Assembly: GCA_030537135.1 (NCBI GenBank) | Contig: JAUNOP010000003.1 | Location: 62,001-126,000, forward strand | Length of the DNA: 64,000 nucleotides | Source: Eubacteriales bacterium | GTDB taxonomy: Bacteria > Bacillota > Clostridia > Lachnospirales > Lachnospiraceae | Reading direction: 5' to 3' | Part shown: piece by piece, positions 1 to 8,414 of the stretch | How the letters are laid out: the number at the start of each line of letters is the position of its first letter | Position numbering within the stretch: position 1 is the stretch's first letter | Program-made: the position numbers and the translations under genes | The notes under the pieces: model-generated | Told to the model about the DNA's origin: nothing | Database searches by the model: none | The model's input: the letters and a program-made list of their open reading frames with translations, nothing else

Positions 1-1700
1 CCGTCCTGAACCGTTGCCTGCTCTTCCATAAAGCCGCCTCTCATAGCTCTGCCGTTCGGCGTCATGGCCTGGCCTTCCATAAAGCCGCCTCCCATACCTC
101 CTTTGCCCTGCCCCATGGAGCCCATATCAGAGATAGTAAGCCCGGAGGCGCTGACAAGAGAGGAAGAATCCTCTGCTTGTCCTTCTGATGTAGAAGGAAT
201 AGAGCCGTCAAGCTGCCCCTGAATACTTTCTGCGCGAAGTATGCAGAATTGCTTCAAAGCAGCGACTCCAGTATCAAATTCCTCACAGGTACAAAAGCTT
301 GTGGGGTCTTTTTCTATATAAGGTCTGATTAGCTCTGCTGTGGATTCTATCAGGCTTTCTACATATCCGCTGTCAAAATACTGGGAAAGAAATTCCTGGA
401 AGGCTTTGTGATAAAGCTCTGTATATTCTTCATCTGCAAAAATCCATGCCAGCATAGGACGAGAATCAACGCTGTCTCCGGAAACCGGGGAGTCTATTGG
501 ATAATTTACCAGGCTTTCCGCGCTCGCAGAGGCTTCAAAGCCTCCAAAGGCCAGATTATAATCCCATGGAATCATGGAAAGCTGTCCATCCTTTTCATAC
601 AGATAATAATTATGAATCATAGAGCCTGTATAGCTGTCAAAGTTGCATACAAAATTGTGGACAACAAAATAGCGGATAACAGCGTCTATGTCTACGCAGT
701 CTTCGAGATTTTCCCCTTCGCCCAGAGCTTTCAGGGAGGCAATCAGCCGGTCCTTGTCTGAATCATTGACGTCGGTTTTCGCATTGTCAAAGATATTGCT
801 GTAGCTGGAATATTCATCGTCAGAATAAATCAGCCGAACATCATTGCTTCCCATACCATCCATTTTGCCCATGCCGCCGCCTTCCATATTTCTGTCAGGA
901 AAAGCCTCACTGCTTTCAAAGCCCTCACCGAAAGGAGGCTCTCCTGACTGAGAAGTTTCACCAGAAGGTGCGTCTCCTGCTTCCTCATTTCTTCCAAAAG
1001 GCTCAAAGCCCTGTTCAAATTCAAAGTCTCCCTGAAAATCTTCCATACGGAATTCTCCGCCATTGCCGGGGCCTGCTCCCATATCCATGCTGTCAGGCTT
1101 GTAGAGCTCTCCGTAGTCCTTTCCATAATTTCTCTCCAGAAAGCTTTCCTCCACGCCCTCAACAGCAAGGTACAGTCCCCAATCCTCTCCGTTTACTGTG
1201 ATATACGCATAACTGCACAGGGGCGCGCTCACACCGAAAGCTCCCATCATTTGATAGGCAAGGTAATCCTTCATGCAGGTATTATCCTGAATCAGATTGT
1301 TCAGGCTGATTTTATCCAGTCCATAATAGGATTTGCTGCTGTCGTAATGGTCAAATTCTATTTTAAAGCTGTATCGGTCATTGCCATAGGCAGAGACTGT
1401 ACTTAGAGAGGTATTTCCCTTTGCTCTCAGTCCGATATTTTTGTAGGGTTCATTGTCAATCACCAGGGAACAGGCAGTGTATTCTTCATTTTCGCAGGTA
1501 TCCAGGAAGCCTTCCCAGTCGTCCATGAGGATGTCGATGGTATGTACCTTGGAGGTATCAAAGAGTCGGCTTCCATACAGCATGTTCTTGGAAGCTGTCT
1601 GTGTTCCCAAGGAACTGGCATAAACCAAAGCTGCGGTTATCAGAAGGACTGCGGCAAGTACGGCGCAGCAGATTTTGTCTATGTATTTGTGTGTGGACAT
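1..1700 (-). CDS. CotH kinase family protein (3' end outside window)
   Basis: This minus-strand frame stays open from the ATG at 1700 to the window edge, so the C-terminus is missing. An AAGGAGGTG ribosome binding site lies just upstream. Residues about 10-30 form an N-terminal membrane anchor or signal segment, and the rest should lie outside the membrane. A CotH-type kinase domain follows: a strand region IDILMDDWEGF near residue 50, and later the family signature PWDYNLAFGG preceded by HNFVCNFDSYTG. CotH proteins are atypical protein kinases, known from spore coats. An acidic, glycine- and methionine-rich insert of low complexity sits in the middle, and a Gly/Met-rich stretch is near the left edge. 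It is the third gene of a VTC-domain / DUF4956 / CotH set read leftwards; this grouping recurs in Clostridia, so a cell-surface rather than strictly spore role is possible. The substrate is unknown. Confidence 0.85.
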   Translation of the reverse strand, partial: MSTHKYIDKICCAVLAAVLLITAALVYASSLGTQTASKNMLYGSRLFDTSKVHTIDILMDDWEGFLDTCENEEYTACSLVIDNEPYKNIGLRAKGNTSLSTVSAYGNDRYSFKIEFDHYDSSKSYYGLDKISLNNLIQDNTCMKDYLAYQMMGAFGVSAPLCSYAYITVNGEDWGLYLAVEGVEESFLERNYGKDYGELYKPDSMDMGAGPGNGGEFRMEDFQGDFEFEQGFEPFGRNEEAGDAPSGETSQSGEPPFGEGFESSEAFPDRNMEGGGMGKMDGMGSNDVRLIYSDDEYSSYSNIFDNAKTDVNDSDKDRLIASLKALGEGENLEDCVDIDAVIRYFVVHNFVCNFDSYTGSMIHNYYLYEKDGQLSMIPWDYNLAFGGFEASASAESLVNYPIDSPVSGDSVDSRPMLAWIFADEEYTELYHKAFQEFLSQYFDSGYVESLIESTAELIRPYIEKDPTSFCTCEEFDTGVAALKQFCILRAESIQGQLDGSIPSTSEGQAEDSSSLVSASGLTISDMGSMGQGKGGMGGGFMEGQAMTPNGRAMRGGFMEEQATVQD

Positions 1701-1752
1701 AGGCACCTCCTTCGCAAAATATAATTAATCATGTTACTATATAGGCTGGCCT

Positions 1753-2424
1753 TTATCCGAGATAATCCCCATTGTAGCTTACCAGAACGGCGCTGTTTAC
1801 GCCATTCATCTCAGCAAGACGATTGATAAAATCTGTATTGTCATCCTTGAGACGAATCTCCATGTTCAGCTCAATAGAGCCTTTTTGAGCGGTTTTGCTT
1901 TTTACTACGCATTTTGCAGTCTGCTTTTCCAGAAATTCTCTGGAGAGGCGCTCGCTCTCGGAATCTATGCAGCTCAGTACGACAATATATGGATTTTTGT
2001 GTGTCTGCCTGTTGGCAAAAAGGAGGAGAACAGCGCCTGTGAAAACATTTCCAGCCACAGCCAGAACAATCATTCCGGCCGCAAGTACAATGCCTGTTGT
2101 GATGGCCCAGAATAGAAAGGCAATGTCAAGAGGCTCCTTGATGGCAGTTCGGAAACGCACGATAGAGAGCGCGCCTACCATACCAAGAGACAGAACCACA
2201 TTGGAGGTTACAGCAAGGATTACGATAGTGGTGATCATAGTCAGCGCAATAAGAGTGACCCCGAAGCCGGAAGAGTACATGACTCCTGAGAAGGTTTTCT
2301 TATATACAAAGAAAATAAAAAGGCCAAGTCCAAAGGCGAGAATCAGAGCCAGAAAAATATCCATGATGTTTACGGCAGATATATTGTCGATAAAATCTGA
2401 TTTAAAAATATCCTGAAAAGTCAT
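1753..2424 (-). CDS. DUF4956 domain membrane protein
   Basis: A 223-residue protein with about four or five hydrophobic helices in the first 130 residues (near 20-42, 50-72, 75-95 and 100-130) and a hydrophilic C-terminal domain of about 90 residues. The loop GMVGALSIVRFRTAIKEP is typical of the DUF4956 family, whose biochemical function is not established. The start is supported by AAGGAG seven bases before the ATG. It lies between a VTC-domain protein and a CotH protein on the same strand with short gaps, so the three are probably one operon. From the company it keeps I infer a membrane partner of polyphosphate or surface-protein modification; this is not shown by the sequence. Confidence 0.85.
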   Translation of the reverse strand: MTFQDIFKSDFIDNISAVNIMDIFLALILAFGLGLFIFFVYKKTFSGVMYSSGFGVTLIALTMITTIVILAVTSNVVLSLGMVGALSIVRFRTAIKEPLDIAFLFWAITTGIVLAAGMIVLAVAGNVFTGAVLLLFANRQTHKNPYIVVLSCIDSESERLSREFLEKQTAKCVVKSKTAQKGSIELNMEIRLKDDNTDFINRLAEMNGVNSAVLVSYNGDYLG

Positions 2425-2484
2425 AAGAAATCTCCTTAATTTTGTATTGAATGATAAATCGGATGCAGGCTTATTTGCAGCAGC

Positions 2485-3156
2485 CTATCCGTACATCCGG
2501 CAGGCAGCATATTTGGAAAAAGCGCCTGCATGACGGTTTTTAAGCCCAACAGCGTCCCGGATAATGCCCGGGAGAAAGGCGTCCCATTTTACCTCAAGAA
2601 TAATAGGGGAACCCTTTACTGGAATGGTAACACAGTCTGGATTTAGAAAATCCACGGAATCAAGTCCTGTGCGGATATTGTAATCCAGAGTTACCCGAAC
2701 ATTTCCGGGAGCATAGACAAATGCCTCCCTTGTATAGTCTACAATGGTTTTTGAACGGAGTCCCTGGAATTTGATTTTGCAGTAAAATTCCTGTACCAGA
2801 GGCCTGTCGCTCGGCATCATCCATCCATAATTGCCTCCTGCGATGGCCAGGGCTTCTTCTGGCGACAGGAGAGCGCTTTCCTTTGTTCCAAGGCCATTGT
2901 ATTTGCTCTTTTTTTCCAGATGGATGAGAGAGCAGTCATGATTATAATAACGAATGCGGAATTTTTCACGTGCATTGACTCCGTCCAGCTTTTCCCTAAG
3001 AGCCTTGTCGGCTGCATTGTCAAAATACAGACTTCTGATATGATAGGCTCCATTTAGGGTATGCTCATCTATTTTTGCGACAGCGCGCAGCCTCTGACGT
3101 ATCACGTACAGGTCAGAGAGATTGAGTTCGTGCTTCCATTCATGGCGGAAATCCAT
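2485..3156 (-). CDS. polyphosphate polymerase (VTC) domain protein
   Basis: This protein of 223 residues matches the VTC domain, the triphosphate-tunnel-type catalytic domain first described in yeast polyphosphate polymerase. Basic and acidic tunnel residues are visible in order: HEWKHEL at the N-terminus, IRSLYFDN near 40, EKFRIRYY near 65, LEKKSKYNG near 80 and ILEVKWD near 190. An ATG at 3177 is in frame, but the AAAGGAGG site lies between it and the ATG at 3156, so 3156 is the better start. It is the first gene of the leftward VTC / DUF4956 / CotH set. The predicted role is polyphosphate synthesis or binding at the membrane with the DUF4956 protein; the enzymatic activity of this bacterial subgroup is an inference. 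Confidence 0.85.
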   Translation of the reverse strand: MDFRHEWKHELNLSDLYVIRQRLRAVAKIDEHTLNGAYHIRSLYFDNAADKALREKLDGVNAREKFRIRYYNHDCSLIHLEKKSKYNGLGTKESALLSPEEALAIAGGNYGWMMPSDRPLVQEFYCKIKFQGLRSKTIVDYTREAFVYAPGNVRVTLDYNIRTGLDSVDFLNPDCVTIPVKGSPIILEVKWDAFLPGIIRDAVGLKNRHAGAFSKYAACRMYG

Positions 3157-3240
3157 GTAAACATCTCCTCCTTTCATTTATTTTCAAATTTCACATGGAT
3201 TTTACATGAGTTACCTTAGACATAGCTTAGAAAACACAAG

Positions 3241-3277
3241 AAAAAGCCTCCAGAGATTGTGAAAAATCTGTGGAGGC
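3241..3277 (-). terminator. intrinsic terminator of the two-component operon
   Basis: Arms at 3246-3258 and 3265-3277 pair over 13 positions with one mismatch around a six-base loop. Read on the minus strand the hairpin is followed by TTTTTC. It lies about 95 bases past the histidine kinase stop and 85 bases before the VTC gene, so it separates the two leftward units. Confidence 0.75.
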
Positions 3278-3322
3278 GCAGATATTTATGCAGCCGCAAT
3301 CCGGGCTGCGCCCTGTTTGCTC

Positions 3323-3344
3323 ATATCGGTTTGCCGTCCGATAT
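3323..3344. repeat. short inverted repeat in the intergenic spacer
   Basis: ATATCGG and CCGATAT form a perfect 7-bp stem around eight bases. The flanks (3290-3385) contain two similar blocks ending in GCAATCCGGG and imperfect palindromes around the kinase stop codon. It may be part of the 3' UTR or an old repeat; no function can be assigned. Confidence 0.4.
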
Positions 3345-3371
3345 TCGTGAATTCGCTCATGCAAGCATGGC

Positions 3372-4640
3372 TCATTCACGGCTGCAATCCGGGACTTTTA
3401 TAGTAAAGACAATGATATTTGGTTCTTCATAGGAGGCGCAGATGCTTCCTCTGTAGGATTGGACAATAGCGTCTGCCACAGACAGACCGATGCCATAGCC
3501 GCCGCTTTTCTGTGTACGGGCCTGATCGCCCCGGTAGAAGCGGTCAAAAAGCTGTTCTGGATTATCCGCAGGCTTTTGTGCATAAGCATTTTTTATTTGG
3601 AAAACCAGATTTTTTTCCTGACGCTTCAAAGAGAGAGACACACAGCCGCCTTCAGGCGTGTACCGGATGGCATTGTCCAGGAGAACCGTGAAAAGCTGCG
3701 TCAGATTTTCGCGATTTCCCTGAAAGGAAAGTCCAGCCTCAATGACAGGCGTCAGAGAAAGCTGTTTGAGAGCTGCTGCCTCAGAAAAAGAGGCGGCAGT
3801 ATCTGTCAGAAGCTCACTTAAGGACAAGGTCTCTGTGGGAAGTTTCATCTCGCTTTCATCCATCTTTGCAAGAGCCAGAAGATTCTGCATCAGACCGCTG
3901 AGCCGTATCGTCTGTGCGCGGATATTTTTGCTCCATTTGCTCTCGCCCTGGTGAAGCTCCATTGCCTCTGTGTTCGCGAGAATGATAGCAAGGGGCGTCT
4001 TGATCTCGTGTCCTGCGTTGGTGACAAACTGCTTCTGCTTTTCTATGTTCCGGGCAATAGGAAGAATCGCCTTCTTGGAGAGAAGCAGAACCAGAAGAAG
4101 CATGAGAAGCCAGCATATAAGTCCCATACACACAGAAAAAAACAGAACCAGAAGAAGGGAACGGAACTGTGCAGAGATATCCACAAATACTGCTACCATG
4201 CCCTGACCGTCCAAAGTGGAAGCTGTCTGATATTTGAAGGAATTTATGTGTCCGGATTCTCTGCCGCTTTCCACAGCCTCCCTTGCGTACTGTATGGCCT
4301 CTTCCTCTGAAACAGATGAAATGCGGCTCACATCAATGTGAACAGGCTTGCCGTTTGCGTCAAAGCGCACAAAAAAATATCTGGTAGCCATGGCCGTGTC
4401 CTCATCAATCGGAGGATTAAAGAAATCCCTTGGTTCAGGACCGCGCCCAGCGCCTTCATTTTGATTCTCAGGAGAAGGAAAGCGCCCCTCATTGCTTGTA
4501 AGCATATGGAGAAGAGTGTCAATCTGGCGGTTTGTCAAATAGCAGTTGGCTGCATTAATTGTCCCAAGCAGAACAACCAGAAGAATGGAAATGGCAGTCA
4601 TGGATACCAGGAGAAAACGCTTCTGGAGAGTACGAATCAT
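3372..4640 (-). CDS. sensor histidine kinase
   Basis: A 422-residue membrane histidine kinase. Transmembrane helices lie near residues 10-32 and 161-188, enclosing an extracellular sensor region of about 130 residues that resembles no sensor I know. The dimerisation/phosphoacceptor domain follows with the H-box GHEIKTPLA, placing the phosphorylated histidine at residue 211, then an N-box (DNAIRYTP) and a G-box (GYGIGLSVADAIV). The start overlaps the end of the response regulator by four bases (ATGA), with GGAGG just upstream, so the two are translationally coupled. The next genes downstream are VTC / DUF4956 / CotH, which makes them the most obvious candidate targets, but a terminator separates the units. 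Confidence 0.93.
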   Translation of the reverse strand: MIRTLQKRFLLVSMTAISILLVVLLGTINAANCYLTNRQIDTLLHMLTSNEGRFPSPENQNEGAGRGPEPRDFFNPPIDEDTAMATRYFFVRFDANGKPVHIDVSRISSVSEEEAIQYAREAVESGRESGHINSFKYQTASTLDGQGMVAVFVDISAQFRSLLLVLFFSVCMGLICWLLMLLLVLLLSKKAILPIARNIEKQKQFVTNAGHEIKTPLAIILANTEAMELHQGESKWSKNIRAQTIRLSGLMQNLLALAKMDESEMKLPTETLSLSELLTDTAASFSEAAALKQLSLTPVIEAGLSFQGNRENLTQLFTVLLDNAIRYTPEGGCVSLSLKRQEKNLVFQIKNAYAQKPADNPEQLFDRFYRGDQARTQKSGGYGIGLSVADAIVQSYRGSICASYEEPNIIVFTIKVPDCSRE

Positions 4641-5311
4641 GGCACAACCTCCAGTGTATAGCCGATCCCGCGCTTGGCCTGAATCTGGACATTTGCATTC
4701 AGTGAGGAGAGGCGTCTGCGAAGATAAGAAATATATACCCAGACAGTGCCTATTTCTGCATTGGTATCATAGCCCCAGACCTTTTCCAGGATAGTATCTG
4801 ATGAGAGATAAATGCCTTGATTCAGCATCAGAAGCTCCATGAGGCGGCATTCTGTTCTGGAAAGCACCAGAGATTTTCCTTGGGCGCAAAGCTCATAGCT
4901 GCTTGTGTTCAGAGAAACCTGTCCGCATGTAAGAATATCCGGTGTGAATTCCTCCCGTCTTCTGAGCATGGCTCGGATTCTGGCAAGAAGCTCCTTCATA
5001 TGAAAGGGCTTGGGAAGATAGTCGTCGGCTCCCATGTCAAGTCCTTGAATTCGGTCATCCACCTCAGATTTTGCGGTGAGAAGAAGAATGGGGGTGCGGC
5101 AGCCAGTGCCTCTCAGCTCAGAGAGTACCTCAAGCCCGCTTTTTTTGGGCATCATAATATCAAGGATAATTCCGTCATAATGTGCGCTTCGTGCATAAGC
5201 AAGAGCGGCCTCTCCGTCATAGACAGCATCCACAAGGTAATTATGAAAGGTCAGGATGTCTGTGAGGGCCTCTGACATGCTGACTTCATCCTCTGCGAGT
5301 AATAGCTTCAT
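4637..5311 (-). CDS. OmpR/PhoB-family response regulator
   Basis: A response regulator of 224 residues. The receiver domain (about 1-118) has the acidic pair ED at 7-8, the phosphoacceptor D51 in ILDIMMP, and K101 in the PKPF motif. The C-terminal winged helix (about 127-222) contains the typical EKVWGYD and YISYLRRRL segments of the OmpR/PhoB class. AAGGAGG precedes the ATG. It is the first gene of a two-gene operon with the histidine kinase. A promoter with TTGCAC, 17 bases, then TATAAT lies about 55-85 bases upstream. Confidence 0.95.
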   Translation of the reverse strand: MKLLLAEDEVSMSEALTDILTFHNYLVDAVYDGEAALAYARSAHYDGIILDIMMPKKSGLEVLSELRGTGCRTPILLLTAKSEVDDRIQGLDMGADDYLPKPFHMKELLARIRAMLRRREEFTPDILTCGQVSLNTSSYELCAQGKSLVLSRTECRLMELLMLNQGIYLSSDTILEKVWGYDTNAEIGTVWVYISYLRRRLSSLNANVQIQAKRGIGYTLEVVP

Positions 5312-5366
5312 AAAAATCCTCCTTTCGCTTGAAGCATGTTGTGGGTATTCTTATTAATATCTTTGT

Positions 5367-5395
5367 ATTATAACGATTCTTTTTGTTCAGTGCAA
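5367..5395 (-). promoter_or_regulatory. sigma-A type promoter of the two-component operon
   Basis: On the minus strand TTGCAC (5395-5390) and TATAAT (5372-5367) are separated by 17 bases, close to the consensus for the housekeeping sigma factor. They read towards the response regulator that starts at 5311. Confidence 0.65.
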
Positions 5396-5563
5396 TCAGA
5401 AGTGAGGCTGTACGGCAATGAAAGTGCAATAATTTCACAATAGAAAAACAGCTCCTGTGATGGTAAAAAAAACGAGTCAATAACGAGCTGATGTTGTATC
5501 ATAATACTTGACACTTCCACTTCACGGATTTATAAAAGAAAAAGTGAAAATGGAGGTCAGAAA

Positions 5564-5896
5564 ATGGCACAGAAGAAAGTTTATGACAAGGAGTTTAAAA
5601 TTCAGGCAGCAAAGTTGGGAAGAGAAATTGGGTTCAGCAAAGCGGCCAAAGAACTGGGAGTCAACATTGATATGCTATACGGATGGAATCAGCGTGCAAA
5701 AGAGGCCAGATTGGATTTGGGACCGGGAACGCAAACTCCTGATACAGCGATGAGCCTTACCGAGGAGGTGCAGAAACTTAGACAGCAGAACAGAGAGCAG
5801 GCAAAGGAAATTGCCCGTTTAAAAGAGGAAAATGAATTTTTAGCGGAAGCAAGCGCTTTTTTCGCAGCGAGCCGTCGCAAGTCAGCAAAAACCTGA
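5564..5896 (+). CDS. IS3-family transposase OrfA (helix-turn-helix subunit)
   Basis: A 110-residue OrfA of an IS3-family insertion sequence. The first 50 residues hold the helix-turn-helix found in this family (KEFKIQAAKLG, then FSKAAKELGVNIDMLYGW). The C-terminal part (about 72-105) is a leucine-zipper-like coiled coil used for subunit pairing. An AATGGAGGT site precedes the ATG. In a complete element OrfB, the catalytic DDE subunit, follows and is made by frameshifting; here OrfB is only a fragment, so the element cannot move by itself. Confidence 0.85.
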   Translation: MAQKKVYDKEFKIQAAKLGREIGFSKAAKELGVNIDMLYGWNQRAKEARLDLGPGTQTPDTAMSLTEEVQKLRQQNREQAKEIARLKEENEFLAEASAFFAASRRKSAKT

Positions 5897-5898
5897 GA

Positions 5899-5994
5899 AT
5901 GAGGTTTATTGATAAAAAGACGGATGGCGGCACGATTAAAGGGAAAATCGCGTTTTATTGGGAAACAGTTCTTTTTTGTGTCCACACTCATTAA
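5899..5994 (+). pseudogene. truncated IS3-family OrfB remnant
   Basis: Directly after OrfA a frame begins with MRFIDKKTDGGTIKGK and reaches AFYW, which matches the N-terminus of IS3 OrfB proteins. Similarity to the family then stops and the frame closes after 31 residues, where about 280 residues including the DDE catalytic core should follow. The sequence after about 5958 looks like the distal end of an element, so an internal deletion is likely. I could not define the terminal inverted repeats. Confidence 0.6.
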
Positions 5995-6033
5995 AAAGTC
6001 AGCATAATCTTTTAACTTTTTTTGTCCAAGGTA

Positions 6034-6061
6034 TTGACATAGATTCAGTTTTTGCTATTCT
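6034..6061 (+). promoter_or_regulatory. putative promoter of add
   Basis: TTGACA at 6034-6039 and TATTCT at 6056-6061, 16 bases apart, point towards add. The pair lies just past the IS3 remnant, so part of this promoter may derive from the insertion sequence end. Confidence 0.5.
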
Positions 6062-6106
6062 TTGTTATAAGTATCAAAGTGATAGCGTGGATTGTTGTGG
6101 GAAAGC

Positions 6107-6148
6107 CTGGTCCGAGGAAATTCAAGGGATTTGAGTTTCCAAGACCAG
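6107..6148 (+). other. structured 5' leader of add
   Basis: The untranslated leader folds into a local hairpin: CTGGTC (6107-6112) pairs with GACCAG (6143-6148) and GGAAA (6116-6120) with TTTCC (6136-6140), with TCAA/TTGA inside. The string CTGGTCCGAG is also seen in ykkC-class riboswitches, but I do not find the conserved remainder of that aptamer. The fold may simply protect the transcript or tune translation of add. Confidence 0.35.
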
Positions 6149-6173
6149 ACACTGTTATACAGGAGGTGGGATC

Positions 6174-7151
6174 TTGATAAACAAAAACACACAGAAGCTG
6201 CCTGGAATTGACCTTCACTGCCACCTGGACGGTTCTCTCTCCGTGCAGTGTGTCAGCCGACTGCTCGGAAGGGAGGTCGCCGGGGAGGAGCTTTGGGCAA
6301 AAGAAGACTGTAAAAGTCTTGCAGAGTATCTGGAGAAATTTGACCTACCTCTGCAATGCCTGCAGACAGAGGAAGGCTTAAGGGCAGCCTCAGAGGATTT
6401 TCTGTGCAGTCTCACAGAGGACGGAATGCAGTATGTGGAGGTTCGATTTGCGCCTCTTCTCTCACAGGAGAGGGGACTTTCTGTGAGGCAGATTCTTCAG
6501 GCAGTACTTGAAGGACTGGAAAACGGACGAAAAAAATGCGGGATTGACTACAATGTAATTGTGTGCGCTATGCGCCATCATACACAGGAAGAGAATCTGT
6601 CCATGCTAAGGCAGGCAAGAGAATTTTTGGGGCAGGGAGTGTGCGCGGCAGATCTGGCAGGAAATGAGGCAGCTTATCCGATGCATTTATTCTGCGAGCT
6701 TTTTGCACAGGCAAGAAAGCTCGGATTTCCATTTACGATTCATGCCGGAGAATGCAAGAGCGTGGAAAATGTCAGAGAAGCTATTTTGTGCAAAGCAGCT
6801 AGAATCGGACACGGAATCGCCCTGAAAGGGCATACAGATATTCAAAGGCTGTGCAGGGAACATGGGGTAGGAATTGAAATGTGTCCTGTCAGCAATTTTC
6901 AGACAAAGGCAGTGGAGCCTGGAGAGGAATATCCGCTCAGAGAATTTCTCAGAGAGGGACTTCTGGCGTCTGTTAATACAGACAATCGGACAGTCAGCTG
7001 CACAACGCTTGAAAGGGAACGGGATTTTTTAAGGAGAAACCACGGAATTTCAGAGGAAGAGCTTGTGCTGTGTACCAGAAATGCAATTCAGACCTCCTTT
7101 GCAGATGATGCTATAAAGCAAAAGCTGTGGAAGCTTTTGGAGCAGGCATAG
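6174..7151 (+). CDS. add: adenosine deaminase
   Basis: This 325-residue cytoplasmic enzyme converts adenosine (and deoxyadenosine) to inosine in purine salvage. Family motifs occur in order: metal ligands H15 and H17 in DLHCHLDGS, HAGE at 190-193 with the catalytic Glu, RIGHG near 211, CPVSN near 237 and D270 in VNTDN. Length is normal for bacterial Add. The start codon is TTG at 6174, eight bases after an AGGAGG site; no ATG fits better. It appears monocistronic, with its own promoter, a structured leader and a 12-bp hairpin downstream. Confidence 0.93.
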   Translation: MINKNTQKLPGIDLHCHLDGSLSVQCVSRLLGREVAGEELWAKEDCKSLAEYLEKFDLPLQCLQTEEGLRAASEDFLCSLTEDGMQYVEVRFAPLLSQERGLSVRQILQAVLEGLENGRKKCGIDYNVIVCAMRHHTQEENLSMLRQAREFLGQGVCAADLAGNEAAYPMHLFCELFAQARKLGFPFTIHAGECKSVENVREAILCKAARIGHGIALKGHTDIQRLCREHGVGIEMCPVSNFQTKAVEPGEEYPLREFLREGLLASVNTDNRTVSCTTLERERDFLRRNHGISEEELVLCTRNAIQTSFADDAIKQKLWKLLEQA

Positions 7152-7193
7152 GAATTCCAGGCAGTATTTTCTGGCTGAGATATTATAAAAATT

Positions 7194-7229
7194 GCACCTG
7201 TATGCTTCTGAAAATGTGCATACAGGTGC
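7194..7229 (+). terminator. hairpin downstream of add
   Basis: A perfect 12-bp stem (7194-7205 with 7218-7229) around a 12-base loop, followed by a short TTTGCATATT run. Stem strength and place suit a terminator of add, though the T tract is weak. Confidence 0.6.
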
Positions 7230-7938
7230 TTTGCATATTCGACCTTGGAAAAAGTTTGTGCATAGAGTATGTTTGCATATTTAAGAAAAATAGATATTCA
7301 TGTAAAATACTATCAAATAATGCGAAAAATAAATGCTTTAAAAAAGATAAATATGTTGTATATTTTGAAAAACGGTGATAATATAAAACTATATTTTGAA
7401 TGTTCTAAATTATTGCGACAATATGTATTGTCTTCTTCTAAAGAGAAGTCTTTGTGACTATTCAGCAGGCAGAATCTCTAAGTCTTTTCTTATATTTGGT
7501 AAACATCTCTGAACAGCCGTAAATTCTGCCAAAATCCCAAGACAAACTTATTATCATTCGCTGTTTATGAAGGCGAAAATCTCGCTCAGAGGGAAGGATG
7601 AACACAAAATATGCAGCTATGCTCCTTTGGGGCGAACGCTGCGCGATAAGGCATACGATGATAGGCAGGCAGCAAAGAGGACATCGTACCCTGTGGGTAT
7701 TGTGAATTTCTGCCTGACTGCAGGCCACATGAGGGAGAGAAAGAAGGTGAAAGTTTTTTTGCGAAAAGAAGGAGACAGATTTGCCTGATAAGGCGGAAAA
7801 ATCACATGGGGAAAATGCTGTTTCGTATGAGTGAGAGCCGTTGGTGATTGGCTTTATGCAAAGCGTAATGACACGCGCAAGCAGGACTCGTAAATACAGA
7901 TGGCGACTTTGGGCTGCTGACAGCAGAGAAAGGAAAGA
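7230..7938. other. gene-poor spacer with a diverged repeat copy
   Basis: From 7230 to about 7455 the DNA is very AT-rich and holds no convincing gene. From about 7460 to 7930 short frames exist on both strands, but none has a ribosome binding site with family-like content. Part of this stretch (about 7660-7718) is a diverged copy of the palindromic repeat found throughout the window. Confidence 0.5.
7664..7718 (-). repeat. dispersed palindromic repeat, diverged copy
   Basis: It contains the conserved core ACATCGTACCCTGTGGGTAT with the TACCC/GGGTA hairpin. The outer arms are changed to AGG/CTGCCTGAC, where other copies have GAAGCGG/CCGCTTGAC. The core orientation is opposite to that of the copy at 8931. 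Confidence 0.6.
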
Positions 7939-8346
7939 ATGATGAAGCAGGAATGTCTGACCTATGAACATTTCATAGAAAGATTTGCAGAGAAGGTTGA
8001 GGAAAAATATATAGCTCAAAATGCAAGAATAGAAACATGGGAGCATGGAAAAAAAGCAGAGGACGAGCTTACCAGAAGGATGATTTTAGACTGTAACTGG
8101 ATTTATTATGGAACAAAGGAGGAAGCTCTGAGAGGAGATTTTTTATTTGTGAGAATCAGCGGAAAAAAGAGAGAATATGCCTATAAGATGGAGCTTTCTA
8201 ATTGCTTTAACTGCTATCAGGAGGATGGCTGGAACGGAGTTATGAGAGAAGTGGAGCAGATGGAAAAGAACAAAGAGCCGATAATACGGCCTGTAAGCGA
8301 CAAGGGAATGTATATTCTCTGTCCGGCATTTCTGATATTTACATAA
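7939..8346 (+). CDS. hypothetical protein
   Basis: A 135-residue protein that I do not recognise. AAAGGAAAG lies just before the ATG and codon use is normal for the window, so it is probably expressed. The sequence is hydrophilic, rich in Glu, Lys and aromatic residues, without signal peptide or membrane helix; it contains CNWIYYGTKEEALRGDFLF in the middle and two Cys in SNCFNCYQEDGW. No operon partner is close: the next gene is on the other strand. A second start three bases later (ATGATG) is equally possible. Confidence 0.6.
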   Translation: MMKQECLTYEHFIERFAEKVEEKYIAQNARIETWEHGKKAEDELTRRMILDCNWIYYGTKEEALRGDFLFVRISGKKREYAYKMELSNCFNCYQEDGWNGVMREVEQMEKNKEPIIRPVSDKGMYILCPAFLIFT

Positions 8347-8414
8347 AACTGTAAAAGAGCAAGGGGGCAGGCCCTGGAGAGGCGCCTGTCCCCTTGCGCA
8401 GGTCAGAAAAAGTA

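Noticed and set aside
7462..8046. A minus-strand frame of 194 codons overlapping the unknown protein at 7939.
   Set aside because: No ribosome binding site, odd composition, and it covers a repeat copy; the plus-strand gene has better signals.
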